Of a DNA stretch of 64,000 nucleotides, positions 50,631-60,387 are shown piece by piece. The notes beneath the pieces are model-generated. The model made no database searches. It had not been told where the DNA came from and saw nothing but the letters and a program-made list of their open reading frames with translations. Source of the DNA: an uncultured Paracoccaceae bacterium (lineage in GTDB: Bacteria; Pseudomonadota; Alphaproteobacteria; Rhodobacterales; Rhodobacteraceae); the NCBI GenBank assembly GCA_943787985.1, contig CALSOO010000004.1, forward strand, positions 1,364,001 to 1,428,000, read 5' to 3'. How positions within the stretch are numbered: the first letter of the stretch is position 1; each line of letters begins with the position of its first letter. Both the position numbers and the translations under genes were made by a program.

Positions 50631-52718
50631 ATGACGGAACAAGACTATGACGGACCGATCCTCGAGATTGACCAACTGTCGATTTCGTTCTTTACGCGGT
50701 TGCGCGAAATTCCGGCGGTGATGGATTTTTCTGTCACGGTGCAACCCGGTGAGGCCGTTGGCCTTGTTGGTGAATCCGGTTGCGGCAAATCCACGGTCGC
50801 CTTGGGCGTTATGCAGGATTTGGGCAAGAATGGCCGCGTTGTTGGCGGCTCTATCAAGTTCAAGGGACAAGACCTTGGGCAAATGAGCATGGAAGAGTTA
50901 CGCAATATCCGCGGCTCTGAGATTGCGATGATCTATCAAGAGCCTATGGCATCGTTGAACCCTGCCATGAAGATCGGCAAACAGTTGATGGAAGTTCCGA
51001 TGATCCATCAGAACATGTCCCAGAGCGATGCGTATGATCGTGCGCTTCAGGTTGTCACGGATGTGAAGCTGCCCGATCCCAAGCGTATCCTTAACAGTTA
51101 CCCCCACCAGCTTTCAGGCGGTCAGCAGCAGCGTATTGTCATCGCGATGGCGCTGATGTCCGAGCCCTCGTTGTTGATCCTGGATGAACCCACCACGGCT
51201 TTGGATGTGACGGTTGAGGCCGCTGTGGTCGAATTGGTCAAAGATCTGGGCAAGAAATACGGCACCTCCATGCTGTTCATCTCCCACAACCTTGGTTTGG
51301 TGTTGGAAACCTGTGACCGCATTTGCGTCATGTACTCTGGTGAAGCCGTCGAGACGGGCTCCATCGAGGACGTCTTTGACAAGATGCAGCACCCGTACAC
51401 ACAGGCGCTGTTTCGCTCAATTCCTCTGCCCGGTGCCGACAAGAATGCGCGCCCTTTGGTGGCGATCCCCGGCAATTTCCCATTGCCCCATGAACGCCCA
51501 AACGGCTGCAACTTTGGCCCGCGTTGTGACTACTTTGAAGCGGGTCGCTGCGACGAGGATACCCGTATTCGCATGGCTCCGGTTGAAGGTGATGACCGCC
51601 ATGCCTCGCGGTGTTTGAAGTTCAACGAGATTGACTGGGCCGCCCCTCTTGCTTTGGCGCAGACCAAGACAAAAGGCGAGATTGGCGAAGTTGTTTTGTC
51701 GATGAAGAACCTCAAAAAATACTATGAGGTGGCCGCCAATGCGATGTTTGGTGGTGGTGAGACCAAAGTGGTCAAAGCCAATGAAACTCTGAGTTTTGAG
51801 GCCCGCGAATCCGAGACCCTTGCCATTGTGGGTGAATCCGGGTGCGGCAAGTCGACTTTTGCCAAAGTGCTGATGGGCTTGGAAACCGCCACAGAAGGCA
51901 CGATCACGATGAATGGCAAAGACATTCAGGACGTGCCCATCGAGAGCCGCGACACCAAGACCATCGCTGATGTGCAAATGGTGTTCCAGAACCCGTTTGA
52001 TACTTTGAACCCTTCTATGACGGTGGGGCGTCAGATCATCCGTGCGTTGGAAATTTTCAAGATCGGCAACACTGAAGCCGAGCGCCGCCAACGGATGTTG
52101 GAACTGCTGGATCTGGTGAAATTGCCGCGCGAATTTGCTGACCGCATGCCGCGCCAGTTGTCTGGCGGACAAAAGCAGCGCGTGGGCATTGCGCGCGCCT
52201 TTGCGGGAGATGCCCGTATTGTTGTCGCAGATGAGCCCGTATCGGCCTTGGATGTGTCTGTGCAAGCGGCGGTCACAGATCTGCTGATGGAAATCCAGCG
52301 CGAACACAAAACCACATTGCTGTTTATTTCCCATGACCTGTCGATCGTGCGCTACCTCAGCGACCGCGTGATGGTCATGTATTTGGGCCATGTGGTCGAG
52401 TTGGGCACGACGGATCAGGTGTTCTCTCCCCCCTATCACCCCTACACCGAAGCCTTGTTGTCAGCGGTGCCGATCGCAGACACCTCGATCCAGAAAAAGC
52501 ACATTGTTTTGGAAGGCGACATTCCGTCGGCCATGAACCCACCCCCCGGGTGCCCGTTCCAGACGCGGTGCGGATGGAAGTCCCAAGTGCCCAACGGGCT
52601 GTGCGACAAAGAAGTCCCGCCTGTGCGCCAGCTGGCCGAAGGGCATCAGGTCAAGTGCCACTTGTCGGATGAAAAACTTGCAGAAATGGAGCCTGTCATC
52701 AAAATCGCGGCTGAGTGA
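50631..52718 (+). CDS. ABC transporter ATP-binding protein, fused double ATPase (DppD-DppF type)
   Basis: 695 residues, two complete ATPase domains. First: Walker A GESGCGKST (residues 47-54), signature LSGGQQQR, Walker B LLILDEPTTALD, then an oligopeptide-type C-terminal domain with a cysteine cluster (CNFGPRCDYFEAGRC). Second: GESGCGKST, LSGGQKQR, VADEPVSALD and CPFQTRCGWKS. The fusion supplies both ATPases of a dipeptide-type importer from one gene. ATG 50631 lies six bases after GGGAG. Confidence 0.93.
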   Translation: MTEQDYDGPILEIDQLSISFFTRLREIPAVMDFSVTVQPGEAVGLVGESGCGKSTVALGVMQDLGKNGRVVGGSIKFKGQDLGQMSMEELRNIRGSEIAMIYQEPMASLNPAMKIGKQLMEVPMIHQNMSQSDAYDRALQVVTDVKLPDPKRILNSYPHQLSGGQQQRIVIAMALMSEPSLLILDEPTTALDVTVEAAVVELVKDLGKKYGTSMLFISHNLGLVLETCDRICVMYSGEAVETGSIEDVFDKMQHPYTQALFRSIPLPGADKNARPLVAIPGNFPLPHERPNGCNFGPRCDYFEAGRCDEDTRIRMAPVEGDDRHASRCLKFNEIDWAAPLALAQTKTKGEIGEVVLSMKNLKKYYEVAANAMFGGGETKVVKANETLSFEARESETLAIVGESGCGKSTFAKVLMGLETATEGTITMNGKDIQDVPIESRDTKTIADVQMVFQNPFDTLNPSMTVGRQIIRALEIFKIGNTEAERRQRMLELLDLVKLPREFADRMPRQLSGGQKQRVGIARAFAGDARIVVADEPVSALDVSVQAAVTDLLMEIQREHKTTLLFISHDLSIVRYLSDRVMVMYLGHVVELGTTDQVFSPPYHPYTEALLSAVPIADTSIQKKHIVLEGDIPSAMNPPPGCPFQTRCGWKSQVPNGLCDKEVPPVRQLAEGHQVKCHLSDEKLAEMEPVIKIAAE

Positions 52719-53759
52719 TCAGCCAAGGCCTGACAGATTGGCAAAACTGCCCACAGCACTCGCGATCACTGGAGACAGGATCGCGAGTATCGTTTTTAAC
52801 GCATCCAATGTGTTGATCGGGGTGATTCCTGTTTGCTCGGCACTTGTCCCCGCCGCGGCGCTGGCATCGAGGCACCGATTGACACGCACCATCAGGATCA
52901 GGCTGACAGGCATGTAATAACTCAGGATCAGCACCGTGTAGCTGACGCCGCGAAACAGGGCGATGCCATCGACCAGCTCACCGTATGCCGCGCGGGTACC
53001 GGTATCTGCAATCATCGGCGCGGGCCACAGCATCCATGCAAAGGCCAACGCCATTCCTGCGCTCAAAAGCACACCAGACAAATAGAGATAGCGGCGCGCG
53101 TGCAATTGCGCCTCTTTCAGCGCGGCGATCTCGGTGCGGCGCGCATCAGGGTCTTGTAGATCAGGAGGGCACCGCCGTGACAGCGTGAGCACCATGCCCG
53201 CCGCGACACAGGTAGCACTCAAGGCGCTGAGAATATTGATCTTGTCCATGAGCACATCCATCGCCAGAAAACTGCCCATCGCTTTGCAGCGCATCGCAAA
53301 GGGGGAACCGGGCACGCAAGCCGCAATTTCACCCTGCCCCAAAGTCGCAAGCAACAAGTCTTTGCCCACCAATTGGTGGCTCTCGAAACTGCCAAGCCAC
53401 GCAGGTTCAAATTCCGAAAATACCAGCGATACGGCAATCGTCGCGAGCATTGCCAACACTGTATACCGGATGGAAGCAGTGTTTTGCCGCGTGACCAAAT
53501 CAATGACAAAAACTGCAATAACGGCCAAAGCTGCCGCAACAAAAAAGAAGGCGACAGCAAGGAACGTATAGCGCCCTGCAAGTTCCAGCAACTTGGCCTC
53601 GGGCGCCAAATCCACAGTCCCAAGGCTGAGTCCATGATCTCCGAACATGCCAAGCATCACTTCCGAGGCAATAAGCACCAACACAGGCAGCAACAGAATG
53701 CTCAGATGCTTGGGCGCAATCTGATATTTAAGGATTGGTCGGGCGGACACAATTGGCAC
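52719..53759 (-). CDS. Polytopic membrane protein of unknown function
   Basis: 346 residues with about six hydrophobic segments, including LSILLLPVLVLIASEVMLGM, FLAVAFFFVAAALAVIAVFV and a pair in the second half. A soluble loop (about 115-165) holds two cysteines (ACVPGSPFAMRCKAMG). The C-terminus is Ala/Thr/Ile-rich. No family recognised. It is convergent with the importer operon. Confidence 0.6.
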   Translation of the reverse strand: MPIVSARPILKYQIAPKHLSILLLPVLVLIASEVMLGMFGDHGLSLGTVDLAPEAKLLELAGRYTFLAVAFFFVAAALAVIAVFVIDLVTRQNTASIRYTVLAMLATIAVSLVFSEFEPAWLGSFESHQLVGKDLLLATLGQGEIAACVPGSPFAMRCKAMGSFLAMDVLMDKINILSALSATCVAAGMVLTLSRRCPPDLQDPDARRTEIAALKEAQLHARRYLYLSGVLLSAGMALAFAWMLWPAPMIADTGTRAAYGELVDGIALFRGVSYTVLILSYYMPVSLILMVRVNRCLDASAAAGTSAEQTGITPINTLDALKTILAILSPVIASAVGSFANLSGLG

Positions 53760-53832
53760 CCCTGATCATGAAAACAAGCACTGGAATGTCATCATGATGC
53801 AAGGAGAGCGGTCAGTTTGCAAGTTCTGCGGG

Positions 53833-54285
53833 TTAAGGCGCGGCAAAGTAGGTCAGGTAAACGTAGTACAATGCATGTCCATTGACCACGATGCTGCCTG
53901 CCAAATAGCCACACCAGAACTGCAACGCGCGCGCTTGGGTAAAGCTGAAAATGTTGCAGGCCAAGGCCATAACCGGGCCCGCAGCCATGCCCAAAGTGAA
54001 CAAAAGCATCAAGGACTGGGATTTCACGATGGCCCAGATCAGCAACGGTGGTTGGGTCAGGAAGATGTCAAAACCGACTTCGGTCCGAAATCCATACCCC
54101 ACAGCAGCGCCAATCAAAGCGCCCATCGCAATCACGATGTAAAAGACCAAACCACGTTTTTTGGTGGTGCACACCAACTTGTCCGGCCTGAAACTTTGTG
54201 GTGCATCGTCACCCGCAAAAAGCTGCGGGGTGCTTTTTTCAATCCGCCCCAAACGGTCAGCAAAACTTGTCGTGCTTACAGCCAT
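53833..54285 (-). CDS. Membrane protein of unknown function
   Basis: 150 residues from ATG 54285 (the frame is open from 54327). A soluble N-terminus of about 50 residues precedes three or four hydrophobic segments (LVFYIVIAMGALIGAAVGYG, SLMLLFTLGMAAGPVMALAC, LQFWCGYLAGSIVVNGHALY). It lies about 75 bases upstream of the other unknown membrane-protein gene on the same strand; they could form one transcript. No family recognised. Confidence 0.6.
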   Translation of the reverse strand: MAVSTTSFADRLGRIEKSTPQLFAGDDAPQSFRPDKLVCTTKKRGLVFYIVIAMGALIGAAVGYGFRTEVGFDIFLTQPPLLIWAIVKSQSLMLLFTLGMAAGPVMALACNIFSFTQARALQFWCGYLAGSIVVNGHALYYVYLTYFAAP

Positions 54286-54370
54286 GTTGACGTCCTTGCA
54301 TGTCTCATCAAGGCAGATAGGACACAATCATGGCACGAATTTGGAAGGTCTGCGGCAAAAGCGCGAAAGG

Positions 54371-54954
54371 TTAACCGCCCCAGATGATCTTGACGTAATT
54401 GCGGGTCTCACGGAACGGGGGCACGCCACCGTATTTCTTCACGGCCCCCGGTCCTGCGTTATACGCTGCAAAGCCAAACGCCATGAGCCGAACTCACGGT
54501 ATTGTTGGGACAGATAGCGCGCGCCGCCATCAAGGTTTTCGTAAGGATCACGCGGGTTCACCCGCAAACCACGCGCCGTTCCCGGCATCAGCTGCGCAAG
54601 GCCCAACGCACCCGCGTGGGATTTGGCATTGGGGTTCCAATTGCTCTCTTGTTGCACAAGACGCAGGAACAGGTCTTCCGGCACACCGTTGCGCCGCGCG
54701 GCATCCCGCGCCATCGCAAGATAGCGGCCCTTGTACTTGCCTTTATACGACGGACTTTCTTCCCACTTGGTCGGTGTGTTGACCTTGGGAGGTTGCAGAC
54801 GGACCGAGTTGGAATATTGTTTGGACGCCCGATTATCGAGGACCTTTAACTGGGAAGAGAACAGCTTTTTGCGATTGCGGGACGAAAAACTGTCCGCCAC
54901 GGCCATATCGCCAACAAAGGCTGCCGCTACAATCACCACCACACCTATGCGCAT
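54371..54954 (-). pseudogene. Lytic transglycosylase (SLT domain), one frameshift near the 3' end
   Basis: Signal peptide with [19 protein letters not shown], then an SLT fold: [20 protein letters not shown] with the catalytic Glu, [20 protein letters not shown] and [21 protein letters not shown]. At about 54467 one G is missing (TTGCA for TTGGCA). The next frame completes [20 protein letters not shown] and [12 protein letters not shown] with a stop at 54371, giving 194 residues. It cleaves peptidoglycan between MurNAc and GlcNAc. Probably a sequencing error. Confidence 0.88.
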
Positions 54955-55139
54955 ACAGTCCCCAGCCTACGACATCTGTCTTAACCGCAATATAGAGATT
55001 TTTAACCATGAGACCAGAGCATCATGCGAAATACATCCCCAAACAGCGGCTAATCGACTTTGTAACTGCGCAAACCACGGTATAAGTTGCGCCAACGCAG
55101 CGATGCTCGGATTCGCGCACATAACCAAAGGGGAATGCC

Positions 55140-55643
55140 ATGGCTGGCTCAGTGAACAAAGTGATCCTTATCGGCAATCTGGGCGCGGACCCCGAAGTCC
55201 GTAGTTTCCAGAACGGCGGCAAAGTGTGCAACCTGCGCATTGCGACCTCCGAGACATGGAAAGACAAAAACACAGGCGAGCGCCGTGAAAAGACAGAATG
55301 GACCTCTGTTGCGATCTTTCAAGAAGGTTTGGTGCGCGTCGCAGAGCAATATCTGCGCAAAGGGTCCAAGGTTTATATCGAAGGCAAATTGCAGACCCGC
55401 AAGTGGCAGGACCAATCGGGTCAGGACCGGTACACAACTGAAGTTGTGCTTCAAGGGCTTGGCGGCAACCTCACCATGTTGGACGGGCGCAGCGAAAACA
55501 GCGGCGGCGGTGGCAACTACGGCGGCGGCGGCGGCGGTGGGTCCGTGGGCTACGATTCCGGCCCGTCGGGTGGCGATTACGGTGGCGGTCAATCTTCCTC
55601 CCCTGCCCCTTCCCGCGATCTGGACGACGAAATCCCGTTCTGA
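55140..55643 (+). CDS. ssb: Single-stranded DNA-binding protein
   Basis: 167 residues. OB fold in residues 1-115 ([34 protein letters not shown]), a Gly-rich linker (about 120-155) and the acidic partner-binding tip DLDDEIPF. Chromosomal-type SSB of usual length. Followed by a strong terminator. Confidence 0.97.
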   Translation: MAGSVNKVILIGNLGADPEVRSFQNGGKVCNLRIATSETWKDKNTGERREKTEWTSVAIFQEGLVRVAEQYLRKGSKVYIEGKLQTRKWQDQSGQDRYTTEVVLQGLGGNLTMLDGRSENSGGGGNYGGGGGGGSVGYDSGPSGGDYGGGQSSSPAPSRDLDDEIPF

Positions 55644-55687
55644 TGTACGCCTGAAACGGTGCAGGCATCCGCAGACGACGAAATTAC

Positions 55688-55716
55688 AAATGCCGCCCCA
55701 GCACGGGCGGCATTTT
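55688..55716. terminator. Bidirectional terminator between ssb and aroB
   Basis: Perfect 11-bp stem AAATGCCGCCC / GGGCGGCATTT followed by TCTT. The A-run on the other side lets it serve aroB as well. Confidence 0.85.
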
Positions 55717-55760
55717 CTTGTTCGGTATCAGGCACTTCGGCCTGGCCTGCAGGCCTGCGC

Positions 55761-56864
55761 TCAAAGCGAGTCTTTGAGCACTTGTTCCACCACATTCAAC
55801 GACACATCCGAGGTCACGAAGGCCTCACCGATCCCGCGTGCCATGATGAACCGCAGCTGGCCGTCCATGACCTTTTTGTCCTGCCCCATCAACGCCACCA
55901 AATCGGACGCATCCGGCAAACTGCCCTCAATGTCTTTCAGGTCGGTCTTCATCCCCATGTCTTTGAGAAAGGCGCGCAACCGGCTTGGGTCTTCTTGTGA
56001 ACACAGCCCCATACGGGCCGAGGTCTCAAACGCCAACGCACACCCAATCGCCACCCCTTCGCCGTGCAAAAGACGGTCCGAATATCCCGTTGCAGCCTCA
56101 AGCGCGTGGCAAAACGTGTGACCAAGGTTCAACAACGCGCGGTCCCCTTGCTCGGTCTCATCGCGCATCACGATCTCGGCCTTCATCTCAACAGAGCGGC
56201 GCACAGCATAGGCGCGCGCCTGCACATTCCCTTGCGCCATCAATGCGCCGTTCGCCTCAAGCCAGTCAAAAAACACAGCATCGCCCAACAGCCCGTATTT
56301 CACGACCTCGCCACACCCGGCCAAAAAATCACGGGGTTCCAATGTGCCCAACACATCCACATCCGCCAGAACAAGGCTGGGTTGATGAAAGGCCCCGACA
56401 AGGTTTTTACCATGGCGTGTGTTGATGCCGGTTTTGCCGCCAACCGAACTGTCGACCTGCGCCAACAGGGACGTTGGAATCTGCACAAACCGGACCCCGC
56501 GGCGTAAAATACTCGCTGCAAACCCGACCAAATCGCCGATAACACCGCCACCCAAGGCCACAACGACATCGCGCCGCTCGACCTTTTGATCCAGCATCCA
56601 CTCCACACATCGCGTCAGTTCGGCCCAACATTTTGTGGCCTCTCCGGGCGTCAGGGTAAGTGTCGCCATCTCTATGCCGGACCTGTGCAAACCCTCCTGC
56701 AAACTGTGCAAATGCAGCGCGCCCACCGTTTCATCTGTCACAACCACAACGCGGGGTCTGTGCAACAGCGGCGCAATCAAAGTGCCTGCGTCATGCAACA
56801 AACCAGACCCAATCAAAACGTCATAGGCACGGCCCGGCAAATTCACATGAACTGTTTCACGCAT
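55761..56864 (-). CDS. aroB: 3-dehydroquinate synthase
   Basis: 367 residues. Second step of the shikimate pathway. NAD-binding VVVALGGGVIGDLVGFAASI; metal and substrate region QIPTSLLAQVDSSVGGKTGI followed by NTRHGKNLVG; zinc ligands in GYSDRLLHGEGVAIG and LNLGHTFCHALEA. The frame is open from 56975, but ATG 56864 (MRETVHVNLPG) fits the family. It overlaps the aroK stop by eight bases. Confidence 0.96.
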   Translation of the reverse strand: MRETVHVNLPGRAYDVLIGSGLLHDAGTLIAPLLHRPRVVVVTDETVGALHLHSLQEGLHRSGIEMATLTLTPGEATKCWAELTRCVEWMLDQKVERRDVVVALGGGVIGDLVGFAASILRRGVRFVQIPTSLLAQVDSSVGGKTGINTRHGKNLVGAFHQPSLVLADVDVLGTLEPRDFLAGCGEVVKYGLLGDAVFFDWLEANGALMAQGNVQARAYAVRRSVEMKAEIVMRDETEQGDRALLNLGHTFCHALEAATGYSDRLLHGEGVAIGCALAFETSARMGLCSQEDPSRLRAFLKDMGMKTDLKDIEGSLPDASDLVALMGQDKKVMDGQLRFIMARGIGEAFVTSDVSLNVVEQVLKDSL

Positions 56865-57453
56865 CCCATTTCTCCAAAACATCTTTTCTTTCCAAAAGCG
56901 CTGCGATAACCCGTTCAGCCATCGCCTCGATCGAAATGCCCGGATCGGACGCAACGGACACATCGGCCAAAGCATAAACCGGCACGCGCGCCTCGTAAAT
57001 CCGGGTCAACGTCGCCTTTGGATCGGACGTTTGCAACAACGGGCGGGTGTCTTTGTGCCGGACGCGGGACCACAGCAACTCGAGGTCAGCATTCAGCCAG
57101 ACCGAAATGCCTTCGCGCGTGATGTTTGTGCGGTTTTCCTCACCCAGAAACGCCCCGCCTCCGGTCGATAGAATACCACGCTCGTTCTCCAGCAGTCGCG
57201 AAATCACTTGGGTTTCCTTGGCCCGAAAAAACGGCTCGCCGTCGCGGGCAAAAATTTCGGGGACGCTCATGTTTGCGGCGGCTTCGATCTCTGCATCACT
57301 GTCGAGAAACGGCACGCCCAATTGCTGCGCCAAAGCACGCCCGACTGCTGTCTTGCCAGCCCCCATCATACCCACCATCACCACTGTCTTTTTCAAAACA
57401 TACCTTGGAGAAGATGTTCCTAAATCGGCTGTCGTTTGCTCAATTTCACTCAT
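56857..57453 (-). CDS. aroK: Shikimate kinase
   Basis: 198 residues. Phosphorylates shikimate. P-loop VVMVGMMGAGKTAVGRAL (residues about 25-41), shikimate-binding DSDAEIEAAA, GEPFFRAKE and LSTGGGAFL. An N-terminal extension of about 20 residues is usual in alphaproteobacteria. Forms an aroKB operon and is divergent from the small gene at 57535. Confidence 0.96.
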   Translation of the reverse strand: MSEIEQTTADLGTSSPRYVLKKTVVMVGMMGAGKTAVGRALAQQLGVPFLDSDAEIEAAANMSVPEIFARDGEPFFRAKETQVISRLLENERGILSTGGGAFLGEENRTNITREGISVWLNADLELLWSRVRHKDTRPLLQTSDPKATLTRIYEARVPVYALADVSVASDPGISIEAMAERVIAALLERKDVLEKWDA

Positions 57454-57534
57454 GTGATTGTGAATGACGTGATATTCTGAAAAAGGCCATATATAAGTTG
57501 GTCAAAAGACCACAAACCAAGAGCAGGCACATTC

Positions 57535-57684
57535 ATGTTTAAACTGATCAAAGCACTGATATTCCTAGCGATTGTTGGGTTTATTGCGCTTGTGGGCTAT
57601 GCCTATGTCGGTCCATTTTTTGGGGCCGATTTCGCGGCACCCCAAACAGAAGTCCGTGTTCCAGTGGTTTTAAATGCGGATTAG
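57535..57684 (+). CDS. 49-residue single-span membrane or secreted protein
   Basis: Reads MFKLIKALIFLAIVGFIALV, GYAYVGPFFGADFAAPQTEV and RVPVVLNAD: a positively charged N-terminus, one hydrophobic helix and a short polar tail. The next gene starts at 57674 inside its last codons (ATGCGGATTAG), so they are translationally coupled. No family recognised; proteins of this kind seem common beside xerD in Rhodobacterales. Confidence 0.65.
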   Translation: MFKLIKALIFLAIVGFIALVGYAYVGPFFGADFAAPQTEVRVPVVLNAD

Positions 57685-59167
57685 GTGGCACATTTCCGCC
57701 TTGGGCGCTCTGTTGGCGACCTTTCCGGCGCATGCCGAGGAAAAACCGCTGTCCGCGATAGAGTGGCTGGACAATCAACCCGCAGCGCAGCCTGTTGTTC
57801 TGGCCCCCGCGGAACCTGATGTGGCAAAAGACGGCTCTGTGGCGGATGTCGCGGTCACGCCTTTAGATGCTGCACAAAACGCCCCTCTCGCCCCGAAGGT
57901 TATCGGGCTTGTTCCTTCGAATATCACGGGGCTTCCCCAGTCGCTTTGGGCAGGCACCCCTGCACAAGACTTGTCGCGCCGCATTCATGGCTTGCCCGAT
58001 CTTGGCCTTCCTGCTGCGCGGTCTTTGTATTTTACCATGCTGTTGGCAACATCGGACGGGCTATTAGAGCAGGACATGACCTTCCAGCTGGCCCGCATTG
58101 ACGCTTTGATCGCGCTCGGCGCGCTTGATCCTGCCCTTGCCTTGCTGGAGCAGATGGATCCCACCACCGATGAACGCCTGATGCAGCGATACTTTGACGC
58201 CAGCCTGCTGCATGGCACCGAAGACGCGCCCTGTGCCCAATTGACTGCGGCGCCTCGGCTTGCGCCCTCTTATGCATCGCGTGTGTTTTGCACCGCGCGC
58301 AGCGGCGATTGGAAAACAGCCAGTTTAATGCTTGGAACAGCGCGGGTGCTTGACGTGATCCCCTCCGAGACTGCCACCATGTTGGAGCGTTTCCTTGATC
58401 CGGACCTGTTTGAGAACGAGCCCGCCTTACCGCGCCCTCAAACACCAGACGCGCTGGGTTTTCGCATTTTCGAGGCGTTGGGCCAGCGCCTGAGCACTCA
58501 GAACCTGCCGCGGGTCTTTGCCAATGCAGATCTGCGCGACGTTGCAGGATGGAAAGCACAACTTGAGGCCTCAGAGCGACTTGCGCGCAGTGGTGCCCTG
58601 CCAGCCAACCGTTTGTTGGGCATTTATTCCGAACGCAGGCCCGCCGCATCCGGCAGTGTCTGGGACCGTGTCTCTGCCGTGCAACGCTTTGAAACCGCGC
58701 TCAGAACGGGCAGCGCCGACGCTGTTTCGAAAACGCTGCCGACCGCTTGGGCGCAAATGCGTGCAGCCGGACTTGGGGATGTGTTTGCGACATTGTTTGC
58801 AGAGCAACTGTTGGACCGCGTCGAAAAACCGGGCGTCGCTTTGGATGTTGTGCTCACCTCATCGCTCTACGAAAGTGCAGCACTTGGCGCTGAAGCGGAT
58901 TTCTTGCGCAGCCTGAGCAAAGGCAGCCCCGCCAACCCTCAATCCCCTATCGAAACTGCGATCACAGCTGGTTTCTCGGCGGCACTCCCCCCACAAGCCG
59001 GCGTATCCCTTGGCGCGCATCTGCTTGACACGCTTTCCGCGCTGCAAGACGGGGTCGAGGGCGACATGGGCCAACTCAGCCGCGCCATTTCAAGTTTGCG
59101 CGGGGTCGGTCTGGAGGACACAGCCCGCCGGTCTGCCTTACAGCTTTTGATCCTGGCCCCGTCATGA
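57674..59167 (+). CDS. Periplasmic protein of unknown function upstream of xerD
   Basis: 497 residues. Signal peptide with ISALGALLATFPAHA, cleaved after Ala21. The rest is Ala/Leu-rich and almost wholly helical, with repeated hairpin-like units (SLYFTMLLATSDGLLEQDMT, TLFAEQLLDRVEKPGVALDV), which suggests a helical-repeat fold. Two cysteines about 25 residues apart (DAPCAQLT, SRVFCTARS) could form a disulfide. It overlaps xerD by four bases. Function unknown. Confidence 0.7.
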   Translation: MRIRWHISALGALLATFPAHAEEKPLSAIEWLDNQPAAQPVVLAPAEPDVAKDGSVADVAVTPLDAAQNAPLAPKVIGLVPSNITGLPQSLWAGTPAQDLSRRIHGLPDLGLPAARSLYFTMLLATSDGLLEQDMTFQLARIDALIALGALDPALALLEQMDPTTDERLMQRYFDASLLHGTEDAPCAQLTAAPRLAPSYASRVFCTARSGDWKTASLMLGTARVLDVIPSETATMLERFLDPDLFENEPALPRPQTPDALGFRIFEALGQRLSTQNLPRVFANADLRDVAGWKAQLEASERLARSGALPANRLLGIYSERRPAASGSVWDRVSAVQRFETALRTGSADAVSKTLPTAWAQMRAAGLGDVFATLFAEQLLDRVEKPGVALDVVLTSSLYESAALGAEADFLRSLSKGSPANPQSPIETAITAGFSAALPPQAGVSLGAHLLDTLSALQDGVEGDMGQLSRAISSLRGVGLEDTARRSALQLLILAPS

Positions 59168-60144
59168 CCCGCCACATGGATCAATGGATTTCAGCCTTCC
59201 TTGAGGCGCAGGCCGCAGAGCTGGGTGCGGCGAACAACACCTTGCTGGCCTACGGTCGTGACCTCAAGGATTTTGCCGAATGGCTCACGAGAAAAGACAC
59301 CGATTTTGACACGGCCACACAGGAGCATGTCGAACAATACTTGATCCATTGTGATGACCAAGGGCTCGCCAAGTCCACACGCGCGCGCCGCTTGTCCTCG
59401 ATCAAGCAGTTGTACCGCTTTGCTTTTGAAGAAGGTTGGCGCGAGACCAATCCAGCGATTCAAGTCACAGGTCCGGGCCTTGATAAACGGCTTCCCAAAA
59501 GCCTGAGTGTCGAGGAAGTCGACCAGTTGCTGGATGCGGCGCGCACCACAGGGCGTGACACGGTGCGCAACACCTGTCTGATGGAACTGCTTTATGCCAC
59601 CGGCATGCGCGTGACCGAGTTGGTCGGACTGCCCGTTACATCCGCGCGCGGTGACCCGCGGGTGTTGTTGATTTTGGGCAAAGGTGGCAAAGAACGCATT
59701 GTTCCGCTGTCGCAGCCTGCGCGCGATGCCTTGGCGCAATGGTTGCCCATGCGCGATGCAGCCCAAGACGCGGCAAAGGCCAAAGGGGCGCAGGTGTCGC
59801 GCTTTTTGTTCCCGTCGCGCGGTGTGGACGGGCACCTGACCCGCCATCGTTTTTATTTTCTTATCAAAGAGTTGGCCGTTTCTGGCGGCGTCTCACCCGC
59901 CAAAGTCACACCGCACACCCTGCGCCACGCTTTTGCGACACATTTGCTTGCAGGCGGCGCTGATCTGCGCTCCATTCAAGCGATGCTCGGACATGCGGAT
60001 GTCGCCACGACAGAGATTTATACCCATGTTCTGGACGCGCGCTTGTCCGAGCTTGTGCTCGAACATCATCCGTTGGCAACAGGGGCAAACGGCATGTCAG
60101 CCACGCGCAAACTGGGTGGCAAAACTTCTGCGGATGACCAATAG
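59164..60144 (+). CDS. xerD: Site-specific tyrosine recombinase XerD
   Basis: 326 residues. N-terminal core-binding domain (FLEAQAAELGAANNTLLAYG), then the catalytic set: Arg in LLYATGMRVTELVGL, Lys in GKGGKERIVPL, H..R in TPHTLRHAFATHLL, His in LGHADVATTEIYTHV and Tyr in the same motif. It resolves chromosome dimers at dif with XerC. About 15 residues longer than E. coli XerD at the C-terminus. Confidence 0.93.
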   Translation: MTRHMDQWISAFLEAQAAELGAANNTLLAYGRDLKDFAEWLTRKDTDFDTATQEHVEQYLIHCDDQGLAKSTRARRLSSIKQLYRFAFEEGWRETNPAIQVTGPGLDKRLPKSLSVEEVDQLLDAARTTGRDTVRNTCLMELLYATGMRVTELVGLPVTSARGDPRVLLILGKGGKERIVPLSQPARDALAQWLPMRDAAQDAAKAKGAQVSRFLFPSRGVDGHLTRHRFYFLIKELAVSGGVSPAKVTPHTLRHAFATHLLAGGADLRSIQAMLGHADVATTEIYTHVLDARLSELVLEHHPLATGANGMSATRKLGGKTSADDQ

Positions 60145-60387
60145 CGGGTTGTTGGCACCGCCCTTTACCTCAAAGGCAACCAAGCTCCCGTTGTCGCGCG
60201 CATTACACACTGCGCAAATACGCCCCGGTGTCCTGCAAATTCGCGGATAAGCCCCCCGAACAACATCATTAGTCCGGCCCTTTCACACATGTGATGATGT
60301 CGCATCTGTGTGTCGTTTCGCGCTGAACCCTTGAATACAAGGCCCGTCACCCCCATAACCCAATGCAACAAAAGGATACATTCACAA

